Of a DNA stretch of 49,952 bases, positions 33,363 through 42,959 are shown piece after piece. A program made the translations under genes and the position numbers. The notes under the pieces are model-generated. The model had not been told where the DNA came from. It searched no databases and was given only the letters and a program-made list of their open reading frames with translations. Origin of the DNA: Thermosipho affectus (GTDB lineage: Bacteria > Thermotogota > Thermotogae > Thermotogales > Fervidobacteriaceae); NCBI RefSeq assembly GCF_001990485.1, contig NZ_LBFC01000009.1:1-49952 (forward strand). Reading direction: 5' to 3'. Within the stretch, counting starts at the first letter, position 1, and each line of letters begins with the position of its first letter.

Positions 33363-34346
33363 TTACATAGATATATCCAAAACAACACTAAACAACATCA
33401 TATTTGCTACTTTCTTTGGATTTGTTGGATCGCTTATGTCCACTATTACTAAACCATTAGAATCATCTGCAACATATGCATATCCTTCTAAAACGTATAT
33501 CCCACATGCAGAACCCTCTGTATCTAAATATCCCACTTTCTTTGGATTTGCTGGATCGCTTATATCTACTATTACTAAACCATTTGTATAATCTGCAATA
33601 TATGCATATTCTCCTGAAACGTACACTCCATTTGCACTCCCTTTCGTATCTAAACATCCTACCTCCTTTGGATTTGCTGGATCACTTATGTTCACTATCA
33701 CTAAACCATTAGAACCATCTGCAACGTATGCATATTTTCCTGATATGTATACTTCAATTGCATAACCTTCCATATCTAAATGTCCTATTTTCTTTGGATT
33801 TGTTGGATCACTTATATCTACTATTACTAAACCATTTGTATAATCTGCAATATATGCATATTCTCCTGATACATATACCCCACCTGCAATGTTATCTGTA
33901 TCTAAATATCCCACTTTCTTTGGATTTGCTGGATCGCTTATATCTACTATTACCAAACCATTTTCATAATTTGCAACGTATGCATATTCTCCTAAAACGT
34001 ATACTTCTCTTGCAAGATCATACGTATCTAAATGCCCCACTTTCTTTGGATTTGTTGGATCACTTATGTCTACTATCACTAAACCATTTTCATAGTCTGC
34101 AACGTATGCATATTCTCCTGAGATGTATATTCCCCATGCACTTCCTTTCGTATCTAAACATCCTACTTTCTTTGGATTTACTGGATCTGTTACATCTATT
34201 ACAAATATTCCTTTACTATATCCAGCCGCATAAATATATTTTGCAGAACTTTCAATTTGTTGATTTGCATTTGTTAAACAACCTTCCAAAAATGCCAAAA
34301 ATATTATTAGAAGTAATATTATTCCAAGCTTTTTTCCTCGTAACAT
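33363..34346 (-). CDS. LVIVD-repeat surface lipoprotein
   Basis: 327 residues. Lipoprotein signal (basic start, hydrophobic helix, lipobox L-E-G-C with C23). From residue 37 come six full 42-residue units and one cut-short seventh, each with Y-A-Y-V-A-D-x-x-N-G-L-V-I-V-D-I-S-D-P and N-P-K-K-V-G: the LVIVD repeat, a beta-propeller blade. The last 15 residues (V-A-N-M-M-L-F ...) leave the pattern abruptly, so the end may have been lost by repeat recombination or a frameshift. ATG at 34346 is preferred over GTG at 34355, which lies in the AAAGAGGTG site. It is probably a surface adhesion or binding protein; ligand unknown. Confidence 0.88.
   Translation of the reverse strand: MLRGKKLGIILLLIIFLAFLEGCLTNANQQIESSAKYIYAAGYSKGIFVIDVTDPVNPKKVGCLDTKGSAWGIYISGEYAYVADYENGLVIVDISDPTNPKKVGHLDTYDLAREVYVLGEYAYVANYENGLVIVDISDPANPKKVGYLDTDNIAGGVYVSGEYAYIADYTNGLVIVDISDPTNPKKIGHLDMEGYAIEVYISGKYAYVADGSNGLVIVNISDPANPKEVGCLDTKGSANGVYVSGEYAYIADYTNGLVIVDISDPANPKKVGYLDTEGSACGIYVLEGYAYVADDSNGLVIVDISDPTNPKKVANMMLFSVVLDISM
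33411..34238 (-). repeat. Tandem 126-base coding repeats
   Basis: Six complete and one partial 126-base units in frame with the LVIVD protein. Neighbouring units are very alike at DNA level (for example the segments encoding N-G-L-V-I-V-D-I-S-D-P), so unit number can change by recombination. Confidence 0.9.
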
Positions 34347-34561
34347 ACTACACACCTCTTTCTTAGAAAATTTCTTGTCATTTTAAGCATACGAAAAATT
34401 TCAAACTTTCTACTAATAAATTATAACATTATACTTTGTAATCATTAATCAATAAGATAAAATAAGCGGTAAATTCAGATCGTATATTTTAATGAAAACC
34501 TCACTGATTCAAATATTTTCTTAATTTCAAATGGTTAGTCGCAGTCTAAGATAGTATTAAA
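34347..34561. other. Gene-free stretch, AT-rich
   Basis: Upstream region of the LVIVD gene. It has TATAAT-like sequences on the minus strand near 34417-34432 that may serve that gene, but no clear -35. No open frame with a ribosome site and no repeat was seen. Confidence 0.5.
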
Positions 34562-34757
34562 GGTAACAGGTCACAAAAATTACACCATTTCAAAACTTTG
34601 GATTAAAAGATATGAATATCTATACGGTGACATTTTTGAAGAAAAAAGGGAAAACATTTTGATCTCTTTGAATTTTTCTACAAAGTAGTCTCATACATCA
34701 ATCAATAAAGCGAAAATTTAGATTACGCAAAACCCATATCTTTTCACAAAAAAGAAG
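34562..34757 (+). pseudogene. Decayed 5' fragment of a maltosyltransferase gene
   Basis: Closely similar to bases 38044-38247 inside the intact maltosyltransferase gene (codons ~12-79). The copy has a four-base deletion (near 34660, shifting frame) and a CAA-to-TAA stop at 34706-34708. About half of the base differences I can see are third-position silent changes (e.g. GTG/GTA, TAT/TAC), so the copy seems to have been a working, diverged gene before decay. It has no start codon or ribosome site and ends without the rest of the gene. Confidence 0.88.
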
Positions 34758-34818
34758 CACCACCACCCACGCTACGGATTTAATTCTTTACTTTCCAATT
34801 TAAATAGAATTTTTTCAT

Positions 34819-34847
34819 TTGCATTTACGTTAAACGTATGATATAAT
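34819..34847 (+). promoter_or_regulatory. Promoter of the ABC-2 exporter/TetR operon
   Basis: TTGCAT (34819-34824), 17-base spacer, TATAAT (34842-34847) with TGA before it (extended -10). Sits between the decayed fragment and the operator. Confidence 0.8.
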
Positions 34848-34852
34848 CTATA

Positions 34853-34868
34853 CTGACCATGTGGTCAG
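34853..34868 (+). promoter_or_regulatory. Inverted-repeat operator, probable TetR-family site
   Basis: CTGACCA-TG-TGGTCAG: seven-base arms around two bases, placed over the expected transcription start. The GACC/GGTC core is common in TetR-family operators, and the operon's last gene encodes a TetR-type repressor, so autorepression is likely. Confidence 0.8.
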
Positions 34869-34894
34869 ATAACTCTAAAAAAGGGGGCATATAT

Positions 34895-35752
34895 ATGATT
34901 GTAGTAAAGAACCTGAAAAAGCGCTATGGAAAACGTATAGGTATAGAAGATGTTAGCTTTGAAATAAGAGAAGGAGAAATTTTGGGGCTGATAGGTCCAA
35001 ATGGTGCGGGGAAAACAACTACAATACGTATATTAACTGGTTTTTTGACACCTGATGGTGGGGAGGCATTAATTTCCAATAAAAAGATGCCAATGGAAAT
35101 AGATCAAGTAAAAAAGGATATAGGTTACATACCTGGAGAGGTCAATTTCTACGGTGATATGAAAATAAAAGATTTCTTGAAGTTCAACCGTTCTTTTTAT
35201 AAAAATATAGATTTGGAATATGAAAAATATATAATCAACACACTGGAAATAGATTTGAATAAAAAATTTAAAGAACTTTCCCTTGGAAACAAAAAGAAAG
35301 TAGCAATATTACAAGCTCTCGTTCACAACCCCAAGTATTTGATATTAGATGAACCTACAAGTGGACTTGATCCATTAGTGCAACAAAAATTCTACGCATT
35401 ACTTGAAGAACACAAAAAAAGAGGAGCTGCAATACTATTTTCCTCTCACATATTATCTGAAATAGAAAAATTATGTGACAAATTTTCAATGATAAAAGAA
35501 GGAAAGGTGATAATAAGTGGTGAGATTTCAAAATTGAGGGATATTTCTTTAAAACAAGTATTTGTATATGGTTTGAATTTTTGTGAATTCTTGGAAAACT
35601 ATCCTTATCAAAAAGAGGGAACAAATTACGTTTTTGAGATAAAACAAAATCAACTTAAAGATTTTTTAGGCAACATTTTAAAGTGTGAATTTAAAGATAT
35701 AGAGATTAAAAGTCAAGCACTTGAAGACATATTTTTAAAGATGTATATATAG
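34895..35752 (+). CDS. ABC-2 exporter ATP-binding protein
   Basis: 285 residues. Walker A G-P-N-G-A-G-K-T-T-T (about 37-46), Q-region I-G-Y-I-P-G-E, signature reading L-S-L-G-N-K-K-K (about 131-138) instead of L-S-G-G-Q, Walker B Y-L-I-L-D-E-P-T-S-G-L-D, and switch S-S-H. The C-terminal ~70 residues are a typical exporter-ATPase tail. Probably drives the paired permeases behind it in export of a drug, peptide or lipid. ATG at 34895 follows AAGGGGG; the longer frame from 34859 would start in the operator. Confidence 0.92.
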   Translation: MIVVKNLKKRYGKRIGIEDVSFEIREGEILGLIGPNGAGKTTTIRILTGFLTPDGGEALISNKKMPMEIDQVKKDIGYIPGEVNFYGDMKIKDFLKFNRSFYKNIDLEYEKYIINTLEIDLNKKFKELSLGNKKKVAILQALVHNPKYLILDEPTSGLDPLVQQKFYALLEEHKKRGAAILFSSHILSEIEKLCDKFSMIKEGKVIISGEISKLRDISLKQVFVYGLNFCEFLENYPYQKEGTNYVFEIKQNQLKDFLGNILKCEFKDIEIKSQALEDIFLKMYI

Positions 35753-35764
35753 GTGGTGATAAAA

Positions 35765-36562
35765 ATGCATATTACAAAAAAAGAGTTAAAATTCAATTTA
35801 AGAACTTTTATTCTATGGTGTGTTATAATCTCTCTGTTCGTCTTTTTGTATGCTTCCGTTACAAATATTTTCTTGCAACAAAACAGTTCTGCTCTAAAAT
35901 TCATTGAAAAACTCCCAAAAAATCTATTAAAGACCTTTAACATAGATATGGAAATTCTGTCAAAACCTGAGGGACTTTTTGGGACAGAAAGTATGGTATT
36001 TATGTTCATTTTATTTGGAACATTCTCAATTTTACTTTCCAGTAAGATACTTGCAAGTGAATTTGACGAAAAAACAATAGAATATATTTTACTAAAACCT
36101 TTAAAAAGAAAAAAGATTTTCTTTGAAAAAACCTTGGCCATATTCATTTACAACATACTTTTATTTTTTGCTTTTTTTACATTTGAAGTTATATTCTTTA
36201 AAACCTTTGTTGAAAAATTCAGTGTAAAAGTTATGTTTGGGTTTGCTCTATACCTTTTATCAATTGCAATTTTCTTTTCTTCAATTGCAATTCTTCTTTC
36301 TATTTTCATAAAAAAAAGAAAGGTTGTAAATTCCCTTTCGATAGCCATTTTGTTTTTGTTTTATTTTTTGGATACAGTAACCAAAGGTGTAAAAAATTTT
36401 GCATTTTTGAGAAAAATTAGTATGTTTTATCACCTATCCACAATACAGTTAGTAAATCAACATACAATAAACTATATTGCTGTATTTTTTATAATTTTAA
36501 TATCTTTTGCTTTGATATTAGTATCAAAAAAATCTTTTGAAACACAAGATATTTTGATATAA
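35765..36562 (+). CDS. ABC-2 type permease, subunit 1
   Basis: 265 residues, six hydrophobic segments. Near the N-terminus it has L-K-F-I-E-K-L-P-K-N-L-L-K-T-F-N-I and P-E-G-L-F-G-T; after the second helix A-S-E-F-D-E-K-T-I-E-Y-I-L-L-K-P, the coupling-helix motif of ABC-2 exporters. The next gene encodes a clearly related protein with the same motifs, so the exporter is probably a heterodimer. ATG at 35765 follows AGGTGGTGA; a GTG at 35753 lies within that site. Confidence 0.88.
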   Translation: MHITKKELKFNLRTFILWCVIISLFVFLYASVTNIFLQQNSSALKFIEKLPKNLLKTFNIDMEILSKPEGLFGTESMVFMFILFGTFSILLSSKILASEFDEKTIEYILLKPLKRKKIFFEKTLAIFIYNILLFFAFFTFEVIFFKTFVEKFSVKVMFGFALYLLSIAIFFSSIAILLSIFIKKRKVVNSLSIAILFLFYFLDTVTKGVKNFAFLRKISMFYHLSTIQLVNQHTINYIAVFFIILISFALILVSKKSFETQDILI

Positions 36563-36573
36563 GGGGTGAAAAA

Positions 36574-37368
36574 ATGCTTTTTTTAAAAGATTTAAAACAT
36601 AACTTAAAGGTCTTTTTTATTTGGTTTGCCATTTTGTTTATGTTTTCATATATGGTTGCACCATTTATAGATACTGTAATGAACGATTCTGAAGAAATAT
36701 TAAAATTTGTAAACTCACTTCCAAAATTTATGTTAAAAGCATTTAATATTTCGGAAAGTTTTATAACTCCAGAAGGTTTTTTTGGTGCAAAAGTTATGAT
36801 GATGGCTCAGATATTCGCCGCAATATTTTCTGTATTACTAGCGTCAAGTATCTTTTCACAAGAATTTGAGTACAAGACTATCGAATATTTACTCATCAAA
36901 CCTATAAGCAGAAAAAGAGTATATTGGTATAAAACATTCGTGCTTTTTTTGTTCTACAGCACCTTTGCGCTTGCATTTGGGTTAAGCGTTTTGTATTTAT
37001 TCAACGTTTACGTAAACTTTGAGTATAACGCACGTATATTGTTGGGATTTGCACTATACCTATACGTTGTGGAAACATTTTTTGGATTTTTAACACTACT
37101 TTTTTCTGTCTTATTTCAAAAATCCACGTTTTCAATTTCCCTTTCAATTGGATTATTTGTTATAATGTATATAACTGATCTTGTGGGAACTACCATGGAA
37201 AAAATGGAAAACATAAGATATTTTAGTATATTTAAATATATTTCTATTGGCGATACTTTAAAGACAAATACTGTTTTCGTTAAAAATTCTATTTGTTTAA
37301 TACTTATAAGTTTTGTAATGTTAATAATTGGAGAAGTTATATTCAGAAAAGAAGATATAAAGATATAA
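36574..37368 (+). CDS. ABC-2 type permease, subunit 2
   Basis: 264 residues, six hydrophobic segments, paralogous to subunit 1: L-K-F-V-N-S-L-P-K-F-M-L-K-A-F-N-I, P-E-G-F-F-G-A and Q-E-F-E-Y-K-T-I-E-Y-L-L-I-K-P occupy the same positions. GGGGTGA precedes ATG by the usual distance. Starts 11 bases after subunit 1 ends. Confidence 0.88.
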   Translation: MLFLKDLKHNLKVFFIWFAILFMFSYMVAPFIDTVMNDSEEILKFVNSLPKFMLKAFNISESFITPEGFFGAKVMMMAQIFAAIFSVLLASSIFSQEFEYKTIEYLLIKPISRKRVYWYKTFVLFLFYSTFALAFGLSVLYLFNVYVNFEYNARILLGFALYLYVVETFFGFLTLLFSVLFQKSTFSISLSIGLFVIMYITDLVGTTMEKMENIRYFSIFKYISIGDTLKTNTVFVKNSICLILISFVMLIIGEVIFRKEDIKI

Positions 37369-37379
37369 GGTGGTGATTT

Positions 37380-37952
37380 ATGAAAAACAAAATCATAGAT
37401 GTTGCAATAAAAGAATTCGCAAAAAAGGGATTTTTTGCAGCTTCTACTAATACCATTTCTACAAACGCCCATGTTTCAAAAGGAGCAATTTTTTATCACT
37501 TCAAAAGCAAAGAAAATTTATACTTGATTTGTTTTAAAAGCATTATTAGTCTTTTTGAGAAAGAATTAGATCTTTTCCTTAAAAAAAATCCAAATCTAGA
37601 TTTTTTTAACCTTATATTAAAATGGAGTAAGAAGAAGATAGAAATTATAAACAAACAAAAATATATACTTGATTTTCTTGAAACCACAAAAAATCTTCCA
37701 AAAAGCTTGGAAGAGAAAATTCAAACTATTCTAAGAGAAAATTACACAAAATACATGCCTGTTTTAAGAGAAAAATTTGAAAAAGTAGAATTAAAAGAAG
37801 GACTTGATAGAGATTTTACATTTTCAATAGTTTTAGATTTTTTTGACACATTTTCAAGAAGGTACAACAATACAAGCTATATACCTGATAAAATGTTATC
37901 AGAATTTGAAAATGTCATAAAAATTATAAAATACGGAATATCAAAATATTAA
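37380..37952 (+). CDS. TetR-family transcriptional repressor
   Basis: 190 residues. N-terminal helix-turn-helix: A-I-K-E-F-A-K-K-G-F-F-A-A-S-T-N-T-I-S ... V-S-K-G-A-I-F-Y-H-F-K-S-K-E-N-L-Y. The rest is helical and variable, the ligand-binding and dimer part. Last gene of the exporter operon; the inverted repeat at 34853-34868 is the likely target. AGGTGGTGA precedes ATG. Confidence 0.93.
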   Translation: MKNKIIDVAIKEFAKKGFFAASTNTISTNAHVSKGAIFYHFKSKENLYLICFKSIISLFEKELDLFLKKNPNLDFFNLILKWSKKKIEIINKQKYILDFLETTKNLPKSLEEKIQTILRENYTKYMPVLREKFEKVELKEGLDRDFTFSIVLDFFDTFSRRYNNTSYIPDKMLSEFENVIKIIKYGISKY

Positions 37953-37959
37953 GTATTTG

Positions 37960-37968
37960 TGGTATAAT
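37960..37968 (+). promoter_or_regulatory. Extended -10 promoter of the maltosyltransferase gene
   Basis: TGGTATAAT, 42 bases before the ATG. No convincing -35. Confidence 0.6.
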
Positions 37969-38009
37969 TTTTTTGTTAACATTGGAACCGTTTCTATGGA
38001 GGTGTGTAT

Positions 38010-40004
38010 ATGCTAAAAAATCTTGAAAAATATTTAAAATCAAAGATAACAGGTCACAAAAACTATGCCATTCCAAAACTTTGGATTAAAGGATATGAAT
38101 ACTTATATGGTAACATTTTTGAAGAAAAAGGGGAAAACATTTTTGTTGATCCCTTTGAGTTTTTCTACAAAGTGGTTTCATATATCAATCAACAAAGGGA
38201 AAATTTAGATTATGCAAAACCTATATCTTTCCACACAAAAGAAAAAAACTGGGAAAAAAAGGCAATAATGTACGGAACACTTCCAAGAATGACAACTGCC
38301 TTTAATCACAAAGGTTTCGGGAATTTTGAAGAAGTAGACATTCTTGGATATAAAGAAGCGGGAACATTTTTAAAAATGATCGCTTTTCTTATGTATTTGA
38401 AAAACTTTAATGTTAATACACTATACATGCTTCCAATTAGTAAAAACAGTAATTTATTCAAAAAAGGAAGTATTGGTTCTCCATATGCTGTAAAAAACCC
38501 ATTAAAACTTGATGAAGGTTACCATGATCCTTTGCTTGAAGATTTCACAGTGGAAGATGAATTTAAAGCTTTAGTAGAGGCTGCACATATTTTGGGTATA
38601 AGGGTAGTACTGGACTTTATTCCAAGAACAGCTTCAAGGGATTCCGACTTAATAAAAGAGCATCCAGATTGGTTTTATTGGATTAAGATAGATGACTTAT
38701 CCGAATACAAACCACCAAAAGTTGAAGAACTTCCCTTTAAAATACCAGATAAAGAAGATATACAATTGTTGTACAGAAACAAAGAAGTGAGAAAACACTT
38801 AAAAAAATTTGTAGATTCACCGGATAAACTTGATCCAAAAAAATGGGAAAAAGTAAAAAACATGGATGGCAATATCCTTGTGAATATAATCAAAGAATTT
38901 GGAGTTGTAACTCCTCCTGGTTTTTCAGATTGGATTAACGACCCACAGCCCACTTGGGATGACGTTACATTTTTAAGACTTTATCTTGACAATCCAGCGG
39001 ATGCAAAAGATTACATTTCAAAAGATCAAAAACCATACATTTTATTCGATGTTATAAAATCTAGTAAATTCCCAGGAAATGTACCAAACAAAGAGCTTTG
39101 GGAATATATTTCAAATATTATTCCCACCTACCAACAAAAATTTGGAATAGATGGTGCAAGAATAGATATGGGACACGCTCTTCCTGCAAAATTGCAAGAG
39201 ATGATAATTTCTAAAGCAAAGAAAATAGATCCATATTTTTTATTTATCGCAGAAGAACTTGAAATAGAAAACGACAAAAAATCAAAGGCAGATGGATATG
39301 ATGTAATTTTAGGAAATTCTTGGTATGTTGCTCCAAGAAAAGATGAAATATACAAATTTATAGAAGAAAAGGCAAAAAAACTTGTTATACCATTTATAGC
39401 TTCCGTTGAAACACCTGACACTCCAAGAATAAAAGCAAGGGAATTTGGCAACAAATTAAAATATTTATCTCCGTTTTTACTTTATTTTTCGCCAAATGGT
39501 ATCCCGTATATTAATTCAGGTCAAGAAATTGGTGAAATACAACCGATGAACCTTGGGCTTGATAACACCATCTGGGGTAAAACTTTGTTACCACCAGATG
39601 ATGAATTTTACTCAAAACTTGCGTTTTTTGATCACTATGCATTACATTGGAGCAAATACGATAAAGAAACATTTGAGTTTTTAAGAAAGTTACTTTTCAT
39701 TAGAAAAAAATACGATAATTTCGTCTTAAACGGAGAATTCAAATACGTGTACTTTAACTATCAAGATGGGTTTTTGGCAAATTACTCCTATTGGATAGGG
39801 GACAAAGGAATAATCATAGTTGGAAATTTAGACCTTTCCTGGGAAAGAAATGTTGAAATCTATCTAGAAAACACCGTCGGAAAAAATCTAGATGTTAAAA
39901 ACATAAAAATTTGGAATAGAGATGAAAGCTTTTATCCACCGGAAAAAGTTGTTAAATTAAACCTAGAATCTGGCGGTTTTGCACTTATAATAGTCAACGA
40001 ATAA
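38010..40004 (+). CDS. mmtA: Maltosyltransferase (maltodextrin glycosyltransferase), GH13
   Basis: 664 residues, close to the T. maritima enzyme recalled at about 640, with long shared runs (Y-H-D-P-L-L, H-P-D-W-F-Y-W-I-K, P-Q-P-T-W-D-D-V-T-F-L-R-L-Y-L). It moves maltosyl units between maltodextrins. The (beta/alpha)8 catalytic set is complete: nucleophile D386 (G-A-R-I-D-M-G-H), acid/base E415 (I-A-E-E-L), and D470 in V-E-T-P-D-T-P-R, the last replacing the usual H-D motif as in the Thermotoga enzyme. No signal peptide, so cytoplasmic. ATG at 38010 follows GGAGGTG by five bases. Its 5' part has a decayed twin at 34562. Confidence 0.93.
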   Translation: MLKNLEKYLKSKITGHKNYAIPKLWIKGYEYLYGNIFEEKGENIFVDPFEFFYKVVSYINQQRENLDYAKPISFHTKEKNWEKKAIMYGTLPRMTTAFNHKGFGNFEEVDILGYKEAGTFLKMIAFLMYLKNFNVNTLYMLPISKNSNLFKKGSIGSPYAVKNPLKLDEGYHDPLLEDFTVEDEFKALVEAAHILGIRVVLDFIPRTASRDSDLIKEHPDWFYWIKIDDLSEYKPPKVEELPFKIPDKEDIQLLYRNKEVRKHLKKFVDSPDKLDPKKWEKVKNMDGNILVNIIKEFGVVTPPGFSDWINDPQPTWDDVTFLRLYLDNPADAKDYISKDQKPYILFDVIKSSKFPGNVPNKELWEYISNIIPTYQQKFGIDGARIDMGHALPAKLQEMIISKAKKIDPYFLFIAEELEIENDKKSKADGYDVILGNSWYVAPRKDEIYKFIEEKAKKLVIPFIASVETPDTPRIKAREFGNKLKYLSPFLLYFSPNGIPYINSGQEIGEIQPMNLGLDNTIWGKTLLPPDDEFYSKLAFFDHYALHWSKYDKETFEFLRKLLFIRKKYDNFVLNGEFKYVYFNYQDGFLANYSYWIGDKGIIIVGNLDLSWERNVEIYLENTVGKNLDVKNIKIWNRDESFYPPEKVVKLNLESGGFALIIVNE

Positions 40005-40019
40005 AGGAGGGAGTTTTCT

Positions 40020-42551
40020 ATGAAAAAAGTGTTTGTCTTTCTGTTTGTTTTACTTTCATTGATTGCTATTTCCTCAACAACCATTGTTGTCCATTATCAC
40101 CGCTTTGATGGTAACTACAACGGATGGAATTTATGGATATGGCCTATGAAACCCGTTGCCATGGATGGAAAATCATACGCATTCACGGAAAAAGATGACT
40201 TTGGTGTGGTTGCCAAGATAGTGCTTGATATGGACCTTGAACAAGTTGGAATTATCGTACGACTTAACGAATGGCAAGCAAAAGATGTAGCCAAAGATAG
40301 ATTTATAGACATTAAAGATGGAAAAGCGGAGGTGTGGATTTTGCAAGGAGTTGAAGAAATATACACAAAAAAGCCAGATACAAAACCAAGAGTATTTTTT
40401 GCAGCTGCAAAAGCTTCAAACATCATAGAAGCATATTTGACAAATGCGATTGACACAAAAACATTCAAAGGAGTTAAGGTAACGGTCGATGGCAAGGAAA
40501 AAAAGGTATCTAAAATTGAAAAGGCAGATCCAACGGACCTCTCTAAGACAAACTATATAAAAATAGTTTTAGAAACACCACTTACAGAAGATGATTTTAG
40601 AAAAGATGTTAAATTGTTAATAGAGGGCTTCTCACCGTCTACTGTTTACATGTTAGATATCTTAGATAATTTATACTTCGATGGAAAACTAGGTTATATC
40701 TACTCAAAAGACAGTACACTCTTTAGAACATGGTCCCCCGTTTCAAAAACGGCACAAGTTTTACTATACAAAAATGGAGAAGACAAAAAGCCATACAAAG
40801 TTGTTAATATGACGTACGTTGGAAATGGTGTTTGGGAAGCAAAAGTTGACGGTGACTTAGATGGTATCTTTTACAAATACAGATTTGAAAGTTACGGTAA
40901 AGTTAGAGAAACTGTGGACTACTACTCCAAGGCCGTTTATAAAAATAGCTTAAAAAGCGCCGTGGTAGACCTTTCTAAAACAAATCCAAAAGACTGGAAA
41001 AATGATACAAGACCTTACATGGAAGCACTCGAAGATGCCATAATTTATGAAATACATATTGCAGATATGACAGGACTTGATAATTCAGGTGTGAAAAATA
41101 AAGCTACTTACTTGGGATTGGTTGAGGAAAACACAACAGGTCCTGGTGGAGTTACAACGGGATTATCACACCTTGTAGAACTTGGAGTTACACACGTTCA
41201 CATTCTTCCAATGTTTGATTTTTACACAGGAGATGAAGAAAACAAGGATTTCGAAAAAAGTTATAATTGGGGATATGATCCTTACCTTTTTACAGTTCCA
41301 GAAGGAAGATATTCAACAGATCCAAAAAATCCATACACACGAATCTTTGAGGTTAAAAAGATGGTTCAAAAATTACACGAAAAAGGTATAAGGGTAATAC
41401 TTGATATGGTCTTTCCACATACATTTGGAATTGGCCAACTTTCCGCATTTGATCAAACTGTTCCTTATTACTTCTACAGATTAGATAAAACCGGAGCCTA
41501 CCTAAACGAAAGCGGTTGTGGAAATGTTATTGCAACTGAAAGACCTATGATGAGAAAATACGTTATTGATACACTACTTTATTGGATAAACGAATACCAC
41601 GTTGATGGATTTAGATTTGATCAAATGGGACTAATGGATAAAAAAACAATGTTGTCACTTGAGAAAAAAATTCATGCAATTGACCCAACAATTATACTGT
41701 ACGGTGAACCTTGGGGCGGCTGGGGTGCACCAATAAGGTTTGGTAAATCAGATGTAGCAAACACACATATTGCAGCATTCAACGACGAGTTTAGGGACGC
41801 TCTAAGAGGTTCTGTTTTCAACGAAAAGGTTAAAGGATTTTTAATGGGGGCAATAGGAAAAGAAACACGCGTAAAAAGAGGGGTTGTGGGTAGTATCCAT
41901 TATGACTCAAGAATCAAAAGCTTCGCAAGTGATCCAGAAGAAACTATTAATTATGTTGCATGTCACGATAACCATACACTTTGGGATAAAAATGCACTTG
42001 CCGCAAAATACGACAAAAAATACAAATGGACAGATGAAATGCTCAAAAATTCTCAAAAACTTGCAGGTGCTATACTCCTAACATCTCAAGGAATACCATT
42101 CATACACGCAGGTCAAGATTTTGCTAGAACAAAGAAATTCAACGAAAATTCATATAATGCACCTATTTCTATAAATGGCCTTGACTACCAAAGAAAATAT
42201 GAATATTTGGATGTCTTTGAATACTACAAGGGACTTATTAACCTTAGAAAACAACACCCTGCGTTTAGAATGACAACAGCAGAAGAAATTAAAAAACATC
42301 TAAAAATTCTATCCAGTAGAAAAAGAAGGGTTGTTTCCTTTATAATCCACGACAACGCAAGAAATGACACATGGAAAGACATTTTGGTTATATACAACGG
42401 TAATGTAAATTCTATAGAATATGATTTACCAGAAGGTAATTGGAATTTAGTTGTAAACGGCGAAACAGCAGGCACTAAAGTAATAAAGACAGTTTCTGGT
42501 AAACTAGTATTAGAAGGAATTTCCGCCTATGTTTTGTACAAGAATGAATAA
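40020..42551 (+). CDS. pulA: Type I pullulanase, exported
   Basis: 843 residues. It debranches pullulan, starch or glycogen at alpha-1,6 links. Signal peptide [15 protein letters not shown] (2-17). The N-terminal CBM41-type starch-binding domain ([16 protein letters not shown]-x-W, about 24-41) precedes beta domains, then a GH13 barrel with the type I motif Y-N-W-G-Y-D-P, nucleophile D534 (F-R-F-D-Q-M-G), acid/base E563 (Y-G-E-P-W-G-G) and D650 (C-H-D-N-H-T). AAGGAGGGA precedes ATG, 15 bases after mmtA, so they are co-transcribed: outside debranching and inside dextrin remodelling. Confidence 0.96.
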   Translation: MKKVFVFLFVLLSLIAISSTTIVVHYHRFDGNYNGWNLWIWPMKPVAMDGKSYAFTEKDDFGVVAKIVLDMDLEQVGIIVRLNEWQAKDVAKDRFIDIKDGKAEVWILQGVEEIYTKKPDTKPRVFFAAAKASNIIEAYLTNAIDTKTFKGVKVTVDGKEKKVSKIEKADPTDLSKTNYIKIVLETPLTEDDFRKDVKLLIEGFSPSTVYMLDILDNLYFDGKLGYIYSKDSTLFRTWSPVSKTAQVLLYKNGEDKKPYKVVNMTYVGNGVWEAKVDGDLDGIFYKYRFESYGKVRETVDYYSKAVYKNSLKSAVVDLSKTNPKDWKNDTRPYMEALEDAIIYEIHIADMTGLDNSGVKNKATYLGLVEENTTGPGGVTTGLSHLVELGVTHVHILPMFDFYTGDEENKDFEKSYNWGYDPYLFTVPEGRYSTDPKNPYTRIFEVKKMVQKLHEKGIRVILDMVFPHTFGIGQLSAFDQTVPYYFYRLDKTGAYLNESGCGNVIATERPMMRKYVIDTLLYWINEYHVDGFRFDQMGLMDKKTMLSLEKKIHAIDPTIILYGEPWGGWGAPIRFGKSDVANTHIAAFNDEFRDALRGSVFNEKVKGFLMGAIGKETRVKRGVVGSIHYDSRIKSFASDPEETINYVACHDNHTLWDKNALAAKYDKKYKWTDEMLKNSQKLAGAILLTSQGIPFIHAGQDFARTKKFNENSYNAPISINGLDYQRKYEYLDVFEYYKGLINLRKQHPAFRMTTAEEIKKHLKILSSRKRRVVSFIIHDNARNDTWKDILVIYNGNVNSIEYDLPEGNWNLVVNGETAGTKVIKTVSGKLVLEGISAYVLYKNE

Positions 42552-42554
42552 TTG

Positions 42555-42563
42555 TGATATAAT
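42555..42563 (+). promoter_or_regulatory. Extended -10 promoter of the receiver gene
   Basis: TGATATAAT, 32 bases before the ATG. Confidence 0.6.
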
Positions 42564-42594
42564 TTAATGTAGTATTTCTCTGAGGGGTGATAGT

Positions 42595-42954
42595 ATGTCT
42601 AAAAAAAGAATATTAGTTGTAGAAGACGAAGATAATATGAGACTTTTAATAACAGAAGAGCTCGAAGAAAGTGGATACGAAGTAGATGAAGCAAGAAACG
42701 GACAAGAAGCATTGGAAAAATTTAGATCAAAAGAGTACGACCTTGTAACAGTGGATATTGAAATGCCCGGCATGAATGGGCTTGAAGTTGCTGGAAAAAT
42801 TCGTGAGATGAAAAAGGACGCAAAAATCATTATTTTGACCGCCTATTCCCATTATAAAAGCGATCTTGCTTCATGGGCAGCAGATGCATACGTAGTTAAA
42901 TCTTCTGATTTAACGGAATTAAAAGATACTATTGCAAAAATAATTAATATGTAA
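42595..42954 (+). CDS. Stand-alone response-regulator receiver protein
   Basis: 119 residues, receiver domain only. Acidic pocket E10-D11-E12, phospho-acceptor Asp in T-V-D-I-E-M-P-G-M-N-G (about 53), T in I-I-L-T-A-Y (about 81), and the conserved K in V-V-K-S-S-D-L (about 102). There is no output domain. It could be a phosphorelay intermediate (Spo0F-like) or a CheY-type protein; the K-S-S-D-L end fits stress-relay receivers better than classic CheY. No kinase lies nearby. GAGGGGTGA precedes ATG. Confidence 0.88.
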   Translation: MSKKRILVVEDEDNMRLLITEELEESGYEVDEARNGQEALEKFRSKEYDLVTVDIEMPGMNGLEVAGKIREMKKDAKIIILTAYSHYKSDLASWAADAYVVKSSDLTELKDTIAKIINM

Positions 42955-42959
42955 GATAA

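Noticed and set aside
33411-34238. Regular direct repeats as a CRISPR array
   Set aside because: Units are 126 bases with no spacer and form one open protein of 42-residue repeats.
33728-34366. Long plus-strand open frame across the repeat gene
   Set aside because: It is the antisense of the LVIVD repeats, has L/H-rich text and no ribosome site.
34347-34894. Transposon carrying the exporter cassette
   Set aside because: No transposase, terminal inverted repeats or target duplication were seen; only the partial mmtA copy flanks it.
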